A DNA stretch of 64,000 bases from the NCBI RefSeq assembly GCF_051622035.1, contig NC_135365.1:15604001-15668000 (forward strand). The letters are read 5' to 3'. Each line of letters opens with the position of its first letter. Within the stretch, counting starts at the first letter, position 1. A program made the translations under genes and the position numbers. This stretch comes from Arctopsyche grandis. Its lineage: Eukaryota; Arthropoda; Insecta; Trichoptera; Hydropsychidae. Shown here piece by piece: positions 12,501-25,460 of this stretch. Under the pieces are notes generated by a model. That model was not told the origin of the DNA and made no database searches. It was given only the letters and a program-made list of their open reading frames with translations.

Positions 12501-15500
12501 GCCAGCTGGAATTTAAATAAATTGTACATGAAACAGATCATTGAAAGTGATTATTTATTGAAAATAAAATAACACAATACGTACATTTTTCATACGCTAT
12601 TCTGTTAAAATTATTGCTGATTTCTCGCGGCGAAGCGACAGAAGCTGTCATTGGGTTCGCAGATTCTACGGAATCTGCTAACATGGCTCTATGAATGGAT
12701 CCCATGACGTACTGGTCCATTGTTCGCCACTCTGGTGCAACCTATTATAGAATATTTATATATGTACCTAAATTAATACTTTTCACGTAATAGTTTTAAA
12801 TTTAAATAAAAAATTAATCATACTTCTTGGGTTGTGTATGATTCAAAATACGTGGCAAATCCTTCACTCAACCACAAATAATCCCACCATGCTGGACTGA
12901 CTTCATTTCCAAACCACATGTGACCATTTTCGTGGGACATGATTGTAGCGATGAACTGCTTATCTCTCGTAGATGTAACTCCAGGTATATCTAGCAAATA
13001 TTGCTCTCTAAAGTGCAAACGATACGTCAATTCATCAAATATAAACAAAAGTATTTTAAAGATGGAAAAATAGTCTTGCCTATATGTGATAAGACCCCAA
13101 TTCTCCATGGCGCCTGCTGAAAAATCCGGTATGGCAAAGTTGTCCAGTTTTGAAAGGGCATAGGTGACGTTAGTGTATTTTTCCAGATTATTTATACTCT
13201 TCTCGCCGAAATCGAGAGCGAAATCCATATAATCTTCAGTATTGGGTTTGCCAAAAACTCTAAACTTTTTCCGAAACACTTGGGGGGGTCGATTGATATT
13301 GGATTTGTAGACAAAATCAGAGATTACGAAAGCAATCAAATATGAAGACATTCGAACGGTCGGTTCAAATGTGTGCAAACTGAGACCATCTTGCATCGGA
13401 GGTCTGAAAATATTTCAATCACAGATCTTTAAGCTTTAATTACTTTCAATGAATAAAATTTCATTAAAACAGAAGGAATGTGATAGTTGAATGATTTTGA
13501 AAATGAAAATGAAAGTTAAATTTACTTAAAAGTTTAAAAATAAATTATTAGTTATGTAATTCTGATTATGTAATTACTTAAAAACATATCACTTACAATG
13601 TTGTTACATTTGATTGATCGGTGTTGCATATGGCGTGATATCCTGGAGGAGTGTATATATTTATTTGGAAGACTGATTTTAATCCAGGCTCGTCGTAGCA
13701 AGGAAAAGCATCTCTAGCACTCACTGCTTCAAATTGCGTTGTTGCTAATCGTCTAGAAAAAAATAAATCATATTTATACAATCTAAAAATGTTTTTTAAA
13801 AACTAGCCTCTTCTATATTTTGTTTATAAAATTAAGACAATATATAAAAAAAATAAATGTATATAAAAAAAACCTAATTGAGAAATCACCAATTCTCTCC
13901 GTAAACTTTGAACTTGTCATAGCGAGAGGGGGGCGAAAAAGGAAAAAAACGATCAGAACAGTGTGGACAAATGCGACACTGTGGACGATAGACGTCACCG
14001 TGAACGACGATGCAGTATTTTCAAATGTGTCTATAACGAATATTTTTTACCATCGTAATGGCGGACGTCATTTCCTTTTATATTGATGACCGGTGGCCGT
14101 CACCGCATCGAAAGTCGAAAAATCGAAATCTTTATGACGATGTTCGTTTACCATGCATACATATGAAGAGCGGGTAGTATGTATATGTATATATCAGTGA
14201 TTTGAGGTAAAATTCTCTCTCTTTTTGTCGTACAGCCTTACTTAATTTACGCGAGCAGAATACAAAAGGAACAAGCTGTTCCTCTTGTATCCTGCCCGTG
14301 CACATTAAGTAAGGCTGTACGAAAAAAAGAGAGAGAATTTCACCGTACGACACTGATATACATATATTATATACTAGCTGAACCCGGCATGCATTGCAAT
14401 GCCACAATAACGCATGCAATTCTCGTTCCTATTCCCGTTCTCGTTCCCGTTCCCATTCCCGTTCCCGTTCCCATTTGTCGGAAAAACGCAGACAGAGAAC
14501 ACATTTGAAATTATTCAATTATTTGTTTATTTTACCCTAACAACGCATGTCACGTTTGAAATTATTGCGTTGCAATGCCACTCATTCCAGTTTTTCCCGT
14601 TCCTGTTTTTGGCCGATTTTTTATCACAGTAAGCTTCCCGGACATGCATACAATAAATCCTGAAAGTTCCATCGATCCATCGTATAATAACGCATGCAAT
14701 TCCCGTTCCCGTTTCCGTTTCCCGATGCATTTCGATAAGTGAATGTTTCAGTTTCAAATTAATATTTAATAATCAAACTTTAGACTTAAGATCTTTCGAT
14801 TTTCGATCTTTGCTTTCCGATATTTGCTTTTCGATCTATCGACTTTTGATGCATTGAACCAGACCCTTTTCGAACTAAGAAGAGGTTAGTAATTAGTAAT
14901 AAAATTGTCTGCCTCACACAAATAGAGATTAAAAGTTGACTCCAAACCAAAAACGATTGTTACTTTAACATTTCATTAAAAAAAATTTGATAATTATATT
15001 TTTCACATACCTTTCAGTATTGTTGGCGTCTATGTATGAACTCAAGTAAAGTCCCTCCAAATTTTCTCCATACATACCGACATAGTTTATATTGATAACG
15101 TATACTTGATTAACAGACAAATTTTGCGTTAAAAGAATGGTTAAAAAGTTCGTGTCATCCGTGGCCGATGTATGGCGATCGTATAAGTTGACGGTAGATT
15201 CCTTGGCCATGACAGTTATGCTATTAATGGTCTTCACATTAGAATGAAGTATTATTCTGTCAACTGGAGTGTTTGTCGTTATATCGATAGCTACTTCTCC
15301 GTCGAAAGTATTATTTGGATTGTTGGGATCAACTTTTAAAATTATGGTATATTGTGATGGTATTGTCGGTCCGGGAAGTCGGTATTTAGCGTAATCAGCT
15401 CTGTGTAACGGGAGTGGATCTAGATTAGTGTCTCGTCGTAGAACAGGCCACAAGTCATCGGATGCAGATGCTAAAGTGGCCAGGGCCAATATCAAAATGG

Positions 15501-15513
15501 CGATGGGCGCCAT
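9576..15513 (-). CDS. APN-B, intact aminopeptidase N (M1 family), 15 coding exons
   Basis: Secreted or lumen-facing zinc aminopeptidase. Exons: 15513-15011, 13752-13597, 13403-13080, 13007-12824, 12741-12585, 12505-12424, 12343-12163, 12082-11893, 11810-11668, 11587-11453, 10740-10560, 10426-10252, 10136-9987, 9903-9831, 9752-9576. The sum is 2,811 nt (936 aa plus stop). I read the frame through every junction without a stop. Seen: signal peptide MAPIAILILALATLASA, GAMEN at 317-321, HENGH at 353-357 with E376 in [11 protein letters not shown], and the catalytic-Tyr region IAYEKSGSV. It ends ...ISNISE with no hydrophobic tail, so it lacks the anchor seen in APN-A. Intron 3 starts with GC. An acceptor two bases before the ATG implies an upstream noncoding exon, possibly displaced by the LTR element. 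This is the only intact member of the tailless group here. Confidence 0.92.
13008..13079 (-). other. 72-bp GC-AG intron (intron 3) of APN-B
   Basis: The donor reads ATATAG|GCAAGA, whereas C has GTAAGA and D has GTATGA at the same place. The intron is 72 bp, a multiple of 3, and has no in-frame stop, so retention would insert 24 residues between the GAMEN and HEXXH motifs. Confidence 0.85.
14191..14360. repeat. Foldback element in intron 1 of APN-B
   Basis: An inverted repeat with arms atatcagtg...aattctctctctttttgt and the reverse complement, about 80 bp each around a centre near 14272. The inner part (acgcgagcag, atacaa, aggaacaag) matches the larger palindrome at 46069-46455, so both belong to one family. 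Confidence 0.8.
14361..15010. repeat. Repeat debris in intron 1 of APN-B
   Basis: Contains ctagctgaacccggc at 14374, which resembles the 3' end of the Helitrons found at 50707 and 55103. It is followed by a (cgttcc/cattcc)n simple repeat at 14425-14475 and again near 14700, and by a stretch at 14785-14850 (cttaagatctttcgatttt) also present in the 46 kb palindrome. No gene is visible. Confidence 0.55.
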
Positions 15514-15691
15514 GTCTGAAAATTTACGTACATGTAAACATTATAAAAATATAAAAAGTATCATTTAATTAATTGATATAATCAGATTTACACTAAAATC
15601 AAACTAAATTATCTGTAATGTTAAAAAAATGGATTCTGCTTTCGGATATGTACATACACATACACCCATCAAAAATGATTTCAAAAAATAA

Positions 15692-16104
<413 letters not shown>

Positions 16105-16106
16105 AT

Positions 16107-16124
16107 TGGGGGCTCGTCCGGGAT
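16107..16124 (+). promoter_or_regulatory. Primer-binding site, tRNA-Pro type
   Basis: TGGGGGCTCGTCCGGGAT starts two bases after the left LTR. It is the known complement of the conserved tRNA-Pro 3' end used by several retroelements. Confidence 0.85.
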
Positions 16125-16154
16125 TAGGCGGCAGTTTGAAGACCACGTGCTACA

Positions 16155-17951
16155 ATGTATCGGAGGAGGAGGCCGACATCTGGTCGTAGGACGTCGAGAG
16201 GGGTTCGGGAGAGGGCGATAGAAGAGCCAGTCGCCAGCCGAGCCAAGCTGACTTTCCAAGACATGGAGGGCGCCGTCCCCATTTTCACCGGAAACGACGA
16301 CTATCCGGTAGAAAAGTGGGTGGCGCAGATCGAAGAAGTCGCACACTCGGCAGGTTGGGGCAGCATGGAAAAGCTGCTGTTTGGGAAACGCCTGGTCAAG
16401 GGGGTGGCCGAGAGGTTCCTGCGCATACAAGATGGGGTCTATTCGTGGGAGAAACTCAAAAGCGCATTACTGGAGGAGTTCGCTCGGATGGTGAGTGGGG
16501 CGTCAGTCCACAGGAGGCTGTCCAAGTCGCAGAAAACGTCAGAGGAATCGGTCAACGAGTACTTTTACCGGATGCGGGAGATCGCGAGCGTGGGTTCGAT
16601 TGAGGATCGTGACCTCATGGAATATGTCATCGACGGGATCCCTGGCAGGTCTTCTATGAAGGGGATGCTGTATGGTGCCCGCAATTTGAAGGAGTTCAGG
16701 GACAAGTTGAGCGCCTTCGACGGGCTGGTGGAAAAGGTAAAGGCAGAAGAAGCAACCGTAGCCACAGCCAAAGCAGTGCCCGCACCCTCAACTGGAAGCG
16801 GCTGGAGACCCAAGGCGAGGACGCCGGCACTGATCGACACAGGCAGTGAAGACAAACTCGCCGGCGAGAACCTCGTACATCGATGCGGCATCATCACTAG
16901 TGAAAGTATTCCTGTGGTAAGAGACCAATGTAACAATTCCGGTGCCATTCGTAGAAAAGCTGCGGAAGGAGTAAGGAGGGCTGATTCGGACTTGAAGGAT
17001 GGAGAGCAAGAAAAAATCAAAGTGGAACGCGATAAAACGTCAAAACCACGAGTTCCGATCGAGGTTAAGTTGGAACAGAGTCTGCGGAGGGAAAAAGAAG
17101 AACGGGCTTCACAAGAGATGTCTGCTCATGCAGAACCCAACGATTCCTGTTCAAGCGAGGCTGATGGAACATCAAACATGTCACATGGTCAGATGGTGAG
17201 GACCCCCTTAGAGCCTCCAGCGTCGCCGTCTCGAGCTCATTTGGACTATTCTTCAGTGCGACCGAGCACAGAAAATCGATCATCAACCACAGATTCAATT
17301 GGGATAACGAATGATGAAAGTAAGCATCGCAAACCATGTGGAATAGATGTTTCCAATAATGAAGAGGACGGTGTAGACATGGATGATCGCGGTTTGGACA
17401 CGGGTGATCGAAGTGAGGACACGGGTAATGGAGGTGTAGACATGAGTGATCGAAGTGAGGACATGGGTAATGGAGGCGTGGACATGGGTGATGGAAGTAT
17501 GGACGGTGATGGTTTGCATATTGGAAGGCTTTGGGACAACGGAGACATACCGTTTTCAAATAAAGATGGACCGCCCGATGGTCAATTCAGTAAAGGATCT
17601 CATGGTCATTCGAAGAATCCTAAAGATGAAGATGAAGAAAATGGGAAACATGAAGAAAAAGATATGGATAAATCACCAGAAGGAATAAGAGACCCAGTCA
17701 AAATTTCAACACCAAAGGACAATGTATTCACTTTCAAGCTCGGTCGTAGTCAGATTGATGTTACTTTAATGGAAAATAAAATAAGACCATGGATTAAGAA
17801 AGGAGTTTTTGGATATATCGGTGAACCAGGAACGATATTGGTCAATTTCATCTGTGGCAAGATACTACATGGAAAGCTGTGGGGCGACGGGAGGTCCATC
17901 GCGGACAACATCATCGGACAGCCGCGTGGAATCGCGACTGGCATCGGATAG
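16155..17951 (+). CDS. Gag-like polyprotein with protease scrap and conserved C-terminal module (598 aa)
   Basis: Single intact ORF of LTR copy 1. Residues about 35-205 resemble the retrotransposon Gag domain (PVEKWVAQIEEVA, SYFYRM-like NEYFYRM, WEKLKSALLEEF). At about 225 a fragment ALIDTGSEDKLAGENLVHRC resembles the start of a retropepsin but ends at once, so it cannot be a working protease. Residues 240-510 are charged and acidic, including a GVDM.D/GNGG repeat. Residues about 513-590 form a module (PVKISTPKD, FTFKLGRSQIDV, WGDGR) shared with the ORF at 58338-60092. No CCHC knuckle, reverse transcriptase or integrase is present. The product probably forms or enters particles in trans (inference). 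The module's function is unknown to me. Confidence 0.85.
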   Translation: MYRRRRPTSGRRTSRGVRERAIEEPVASRAKLTFQDMEGAVPIFTGNDDYPVEKWVAQIEEVAHSAGWGSMEKLLFGKRLVKGVAERFLRIQDGVYSWEKLKSALLEEFARMVSGASVHRRLSKSQKTSEESVNEYFYRMREIASVGSIEDRDLMEYVIDGIPGRSSMKGMLYGARNLKEFRDKLSAFDGLVEKVKAEEATVATAKAVPAPSTGSGWRPKARTPALIDTGSEDKLAGENLVHRCGIITSESIPVVRDQCNNSGAIRRKAAEGVRRADSDLKDGEQEKIKVERDKTSKPRVPIEVKLEQSLRREKEERASQEMSAHAEPNDSCSSEADGTSNMSHGQMVRTPLEPPASPSRAHLDYSSVRPSTENRSSTTDSIGITNDESKHRKPCGIDVSNNEEDGVDMDDRGLDTGDRSEDTGNGGVDMSDRSEDMGNGGVDMGDGSMDGDGLHIGRLWDNGDIPFSNKDGPPDGQFSKGSHGHSKNPKDEDEENGKHEEKDMDKSPEGIRDPVKISTPKDNVFTFKLGRSQIDVTLMENKIRPWIKKGVFGYIGEPGTILVNFICGKILHGKLWGDGRSIADNIIGQPRGIATGIG

Positions 17952-18622
17952 TGTTTAGGTTGTGCCGATTGAAGTGAAGTGTGTGTCAGTGAATTAGAGA
18001 ATAAGTGGAGTACCCGGAGGGGTTTTAGTTAAGCCTTACATGATATTTGATTATTGTTTTATTTTGTTAGTAGTTAAGATTTGAAATATTGTTAATGTTT
18101 TATTGATTATTCTAGTGTTTTCATGTTTTGGCGAGTGTTTGGTATGTTGAATAATGTTTTAATTTGGTCACATGCCTAGAAGAATATGAGATAATTGTAT
18201 TGAAATGTAATTCTAGTGATGTTTTAAAATGTGATTTGTTTCCGATGTAAAGGTGTTAATTTTAATACTATGTAATTCTTGTAATGATTTTAAAATGTGA
18301 TTTGTTTCCGATGTGAAGGTGTTGATTTTAATGCTATGTATTTCTTGTAATGATTTTAAATTGCAATTGTGATGATTTATGTGTGACTTTAATTGTGATG
18401 ATCTGTGTGTAACTTTTTTTTGAAGATTGAATTGTATTGAAACGTGAAAAATTGATACGATACTGAAATAAGTTTGAGATTATTGTGGAGTATGTTGAAG
18501 ACTACTGTGAAGTATGTCTGGGATTATTGAGAAGTATGTCTGAAAATTATGTGTAATATGATTGAGGAATGGCCCGGCAGGTGAGAGAAACCTGAGGGCA
18601 GGTTTGTGGTCAGGAAAGGCCG
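17952..18622 (+). other. 3' untranslated region of LTR copy 1
   Basis: T-rich with a partly repeated motif (gtaatgattttaaaatgtgatttgtttccgatg-like units near 18215 and 18280). The reverse complement of the matching region in copy 2 (57503-58337) has similar composition and shared words. No ORF. Confidence 0.6.
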
Positions 18623-20859
<2,237 letters not shown>

Positions 20860-21224
20860 TTGGTTTTAAGGCCGGCACTGTTTGTAACGTCTTATTTATG
20901 GGAAACGGGCTTTTCGGCACTACCTGCAATGAAAACCAAATATCGAACCAGGTTAATAGTCGAAAAGGAGTTACGAGTGGCACTCTCCATATTGCCCCCA
21001 AGATTTGATAAACTTTGTGCCAATAAACAACATGTGTTAGATGTAGTTTAATTAGTAATTTAATATAAAAATAAATATACGTGTTCGTATAAATTTATGT
21101 TATGGCAAAACCTTTTTATTATTCTGTTTATTGTTGTGTTCAGTATTTTTTTTTAAAATAAAGGTTTATTATTTAAAACGTGTCTATTAAATTATTATAG
21201 TAGCATAAAGTTTGGAAACCGCTG
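20860..21224 (+). pseudogene. hAT (ZBED5-like) transposase 3' remnant
   Basis: The frame ending at 21051 reads ETGFSALPAMKTKYRTRL, then VEKELRVALS and KLCANKQ, the typical extreme C-terminus of ZBED5/SCAND3-like hAT transposases. About 170 bp further, gtttggaaaccgctg (21210-21224) resembles a hAT right terminal repeat. The rest of the element is absent, so this is a 3' fragment. Confidence 0.8.
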
Positions 21225-21476
21225 TCATAGAGTATTATTTATCACAGTGACATAAAAACATATTTAAATGTTAAATATTTATTTGAAAATTTTTGCAAAG
21301 GAAATTACAAAATTACAGTGTAACATGAGTAATCTATGTATTAAATTAAAAACATATATAGTAAATTCATATGGATATGAATTTAGAAAATATTTTAATT
21401 TAATTCAAATAATGGGAAGACCGTTAAAATTTTGAAAATAAAATAATTATCGCCTTTTCGATAGAAAAAATAATCG
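21225..21476. other. 3' flank of APN-C
   Basis: AT-rich. Part of it (aataatgggaagaccgtt) recurs downstream of APN-D at 28204, reflecting the tandem duplication. No gene. Confidence 0.5.
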
Positions 21477-24400
21477 TTAAATATGATTTGCAATAGTAGA
21501 TGAACTTATCACGTTTTCCAATAACCAGGGATCAATGTCGGGCAATATTATATCAAGCCATGCCTTATTTGTCGCTATCTCGGACTGAGCTGCTATGACA
21601 GATTCTTGCTCGTTTTTCGTGAAATCTTCGGTCTTGGCGAATTCATTAAACTGTAATAAATTCAAAATTAAATCATTTTTTAAAAATAAACTACATAAAA
21701 AACTTATTATCAATAATATACGTATGTACACACTTGATCCACATTCTCCTTAGTGACGACTCTATTTTTTATATAGTTTATTATTATTACCGTATGCTTG
21801 GGCATGCTGTAAAAGATTTAGGTAAAATTACATATTTGTATTAATAAAATTTAAAAATTAAAATAAATATGTCAAGATAAACGTAATTACATCGATTTGA
21901 TAGCGGTGAAGTTCGTCATAATGAATTTTACAGCTTGATCAACACCCACATGTCCAGCATTAATTACAGATTTTACAACAATGTATCTGTGGTAATTGTA
22001 GAATAGTCCAGAATTGTTTGTAACAGTTAACATTAAGTAACTGAAAGATATAATAAAATTATTTTCAAATTTCGGGAATTCGTGCTTTTAATAAAAATCC
22101 ATTTTATTATTTTTATGTGATCTAGTGATCGAAACGTGTTGTATAAGACTTACTCTTGAAGGATTGCTACATCCTCGGAACAGGCCAGATACCTGAGAAT
22201 GGTTATCTTTTGAAAATTGGACGTTGCGTTGATGTACTTATTCCAGAAGAATTCCCACAAGTCCTTTGTGGCGTCGCGAAGTCCCGAACAATAAACAGAA
22301 TCCTTCACATCAGGATCAATCGTCGTGTCTGAATAATAAAATAAATGAAATAAAGTAAATTTAAATAAAATAAATAAATTAAAGTAAACTTCAGATATAC
22401 TTACTATAATTTTGGGTTAAAAGTTCAAGTTTCTTGTTAGAATTTTTCCTGCAGTCGTTATTTCCTGCATTACAAGCAATGTCCAAAATTAGATTTCTTT
22501 TCATTCTTGTGATATAATCGTCATATGGTTTAGGTTCAAAACCTATGCTTTGGTAAACTTTATCGATGATTTGAAGCAAAAATTCCTACAATTTATTAAT
22601 AAATGAAATTGTTATCCACTGAAATATATTATACGTATATGTATGTACATTTAATCAAAGCAAAAAATCCGAATTTCGGATTTCCATCGATGGACCTAAT
22701 TAAAAAACTTAAATACCCTATATATATATTGAAATAAGTGGCAGCTGGCATCATCAATCTTAACTTTTTTATTCCAGGCAAGACAGTCAACCACGGAATG
22801 TAGTCGGTTTCTTCTTTTAAGTGAAATAACAAATCAAATGCTGTGGTATAATTCTATAGAAAAAACAGTGTCATAGCATTAATAAATAACCAAATTCATG
22901 TTGCTTTATTTTCAAAAACTGAAAAACAAACCAGTCGTAATGTTCTCGCTAATTCTAAAGAATCGTCTATTAATTGAGCTCAGGTTTATGGATCCGTTGT
23001 CGGCACTTGTGGCTGTAACTAAAGGATATCCAGGTTGAGTTGACCAAATTCCGAAGATATCTGTAACTGTTAAATCATCTGGTAGTATTTTTTTTCCATT
23101 GGCTGCTGCTTGAAGACCGTCGAATAGTTTTTGTGGCTCTGCGAGACCTAAGGGACTAAATTCAAGATACACATGATATTAATGCTTTTTGATTTAGAAT
23201 TAATATTATAGTGAGTATAGTTATAGAACCTTACATAGATTTCAAATAATTTTGGAGACCTTGTTTAAAAACTGCCGTTCCTAAGATATGTTCCATCATT
23301 CTAATCACACTGCCAGCTAAAATACATATAATTTTTACATGAAACACATGCTACGGAATACATGGCTAAATTTTTGTTGTGTAAAAACGCACATTTTTTA
23401 TACGCTATTGGGTTTGAATTTTTGATAACTTCTTGTGGGGAGGCGACAGAAGATGTCATTGGGTTACTAGATTCTTCAGTATCTATTTTCATGGCATGAT
23501 GAACTACTTCAACGTATTGATCCATTGTTCTCCACTCTGGTGCAACCTTTTGGAATGTATAAAAAATTATTCTACATACTTGTTAAAATTATTTTATGCT
23601 AATATTAAAATCAATTATACTTCTTGGGTAACGTAATATTCAAAATAAGTGGCAAACCCTTCACTTAACCACAGATAATTCCACCATGCAGGACCCATTC
23701 CCAAACCACATGTGGCTAATTTCGTGGGACATCGTTGTAGCGATTGACTGCTTCTCTGTCGTAGATGTAACTCCAGGAATATCAAACAATATTTTTTCTC
23801 TAGGGTACAAACGATACATCACATATAAACAGTCAAAATTATTGTTTGTAGTATAAATACATTCTTACCCATATGTGATAAGACCCCAATTCTCCATGGC
23901 GCCTCCTTTGTCCGGAATGGCGATGTTGTCTAGCTTTTTGAGGGCATATGTGATGTTGGTGTATTTTTCCATACAGCTGATACTCTTCTCGCCGAAATCC
24001 AGAGCGAAATCCATATAAGGTTCGGTGTTGGGTTTGCTAAGTATTCTAAACTTCTTCGGAAACACTTGAGACGGTCGATCAAGATTGGATTTGTAGATAA
24101 AGTCAGAGATTGTGAAAGCATTCAAGTAAGATGACATTCGAACGGTCGGTTCAAATGCGAACAAACTGAAGCCCCCTTGCATTGGAGGTCTGAAAGCATT
24201 CAGTTTGGTTTTGAAACAAAGATGTGAAGATGTGATTTAATAAAGAAACACTTAAATTTAAATGATAAATTTTGTATTGCAGATTTTATAATTTCTTTTA
24301 AAAAATCACTTACAATGTTGTTGTTGTTGTTTGATCTGTGTTGCATACGGCGTGATATCCTGGAGGACTGTATATATTAGTCTGGAAGACAGATTTTAAT

Positions 24401-25146
24401 TCTGGTTCATCGTAGCAGGGAAAAGCGTTCCTAGCATATATCGGTTCAAATTGCGTTGTTGCTAATCTTCTAGAAAATCAAGCTCAAATGTAAAATTAAA
24501 AAAAAATCTGTTCGCCTAAATCTATTATTTTATGGCACAGATAGCTTCTTGCAAAACGGATTATAGGATAATTTTTAAGTCAAAAAGTTTAAATGACAAT
24601 TAATGTACAATATTTAGCAAAGCATCGTGTTTTTCCCAAACCTTTTAGTATTGTTGGCGTCCGTGTAAGAACTCAAGTATACTCCATGAAAATTGTTTCC
24701 GTACATACCCACATAGTTTATATTGATAACGTAGACTTGGTTGACGGTCAAGTTTTGAGTTAAATGAATGGTCAAGAAGTACGTGTCATCCGTAGCCGAT
24801 ATATGACGATCGTACAAGTTGACGTTTGATTTCTTGGCCATGACGGTTATGTTATATATGACCGTCACATTTGAATGAAGTATTATTTTATTGACTGGGG
24901 TATTAGTCGTCATATCGATGGCAACTTCGCCAGTGAATGTTTTATTCGGGTCGTTGGGATCAATTCTTAAAACGATGGCGTAGTATGAAGGTATCGTTGG
25001 TCCAGGAAGTCGGTATTTGGCGTAATCAGCTCTTTGTTTTGGGAGTGGTTCTAGATCGGCTTTTGACTCTTGAAAAGGCCGTAAATCGTTGGATGCTGTT
25101 ACCATAGTAGCCATAGTTAATATGAAAAGTGCTATCGACGTCATGT
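21477..25146 (-). pseudogene. APN-C, aminopeptidase N pseudogene
   Basis: Exons matching APN-B: 25144-24642, 24469-24314, 24189-23869, 23799-23621, 23546-23393, 23316-23235, fused 7/9 at 23155-22932, then 22853-22717, 22585-22405, 22328-22154, 22040-21891, 21806-21734, 21650-21477. Signal peptide MTSIALFILTMATMVTA, GAMEN and HEISH are present. Three lesions: exon 4 lacks 5 bp between HEISH-MWFGN and the zinc-ligand Glu, which shifts the frame; a deletion with its junction at 22980/22981 removes the end of exon 7, all of exon 8 and the start of exon 9, fusing the rest out of frame; and exon 10 carries a 2-bp TA gain. Promoter and splice sites survive, so transcription is possible, but an active enzyme is not. 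An assembly error at the deletion cannot be excluded. Confidence 0.88.
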
Positions 25147-25329
25147 CTGCAAATTTATATATGTATGTACATATTATAATAATTCGAAGTACACTAGAAT
25201 CAAATTGATATAGTTGATAAGAATCAAGAGATCATACAATGTATTATAAACATTGATAACATTAGTATATACATAATAATTGTTTAACAGAAAATGAGAA
25301 GTCAAGTTTAATAAAATCAATTAACTCAC

Positions 25330-25427
25330 CTCCCAACATGTATCTCGTTTATGTTTTATTGTCTAATTTTACATAAAATTGATATTTCGAAGAGTGAAAA
25401 TGTTCCGTTCACTTCTTTGCGACAACT
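25330..25427 (-). other. Noncoding first exon of APN-C
   Basis: It runs from the predicted start site at 25427 to a consensus donor GTGAGT at 25329-25324. The first coding exon has an acceptor (TTTGCAG) ending at 25147, two bases before the ATG. APN-D has the same arrangement. Confidence 0.65.
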
Positions 25428-25460
25428 GAATATGTTTGTGAATTCTTGCTTCTTATAAAG
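25424..25460 (-). promoter_or_regulatory. Core promoter of APN-C (TATA plus initiator)
   Basis: Reading the minus strand, CTTTATAAGAAG has the first T of TATAA at 25457, and the arthropod-type initiator TCAGTT has its A at 25427, so TATA sits at -30. The same spacing occurs at APN-D. Confidence 0.7.

Noticed and set aside
14374-14410. ctagctgaacccggc as a third Helitron 3' end in intron 1 of APN-B
   Set aside because: Similar to the known ends, but the matching TC start was not found, so I did not call an element.
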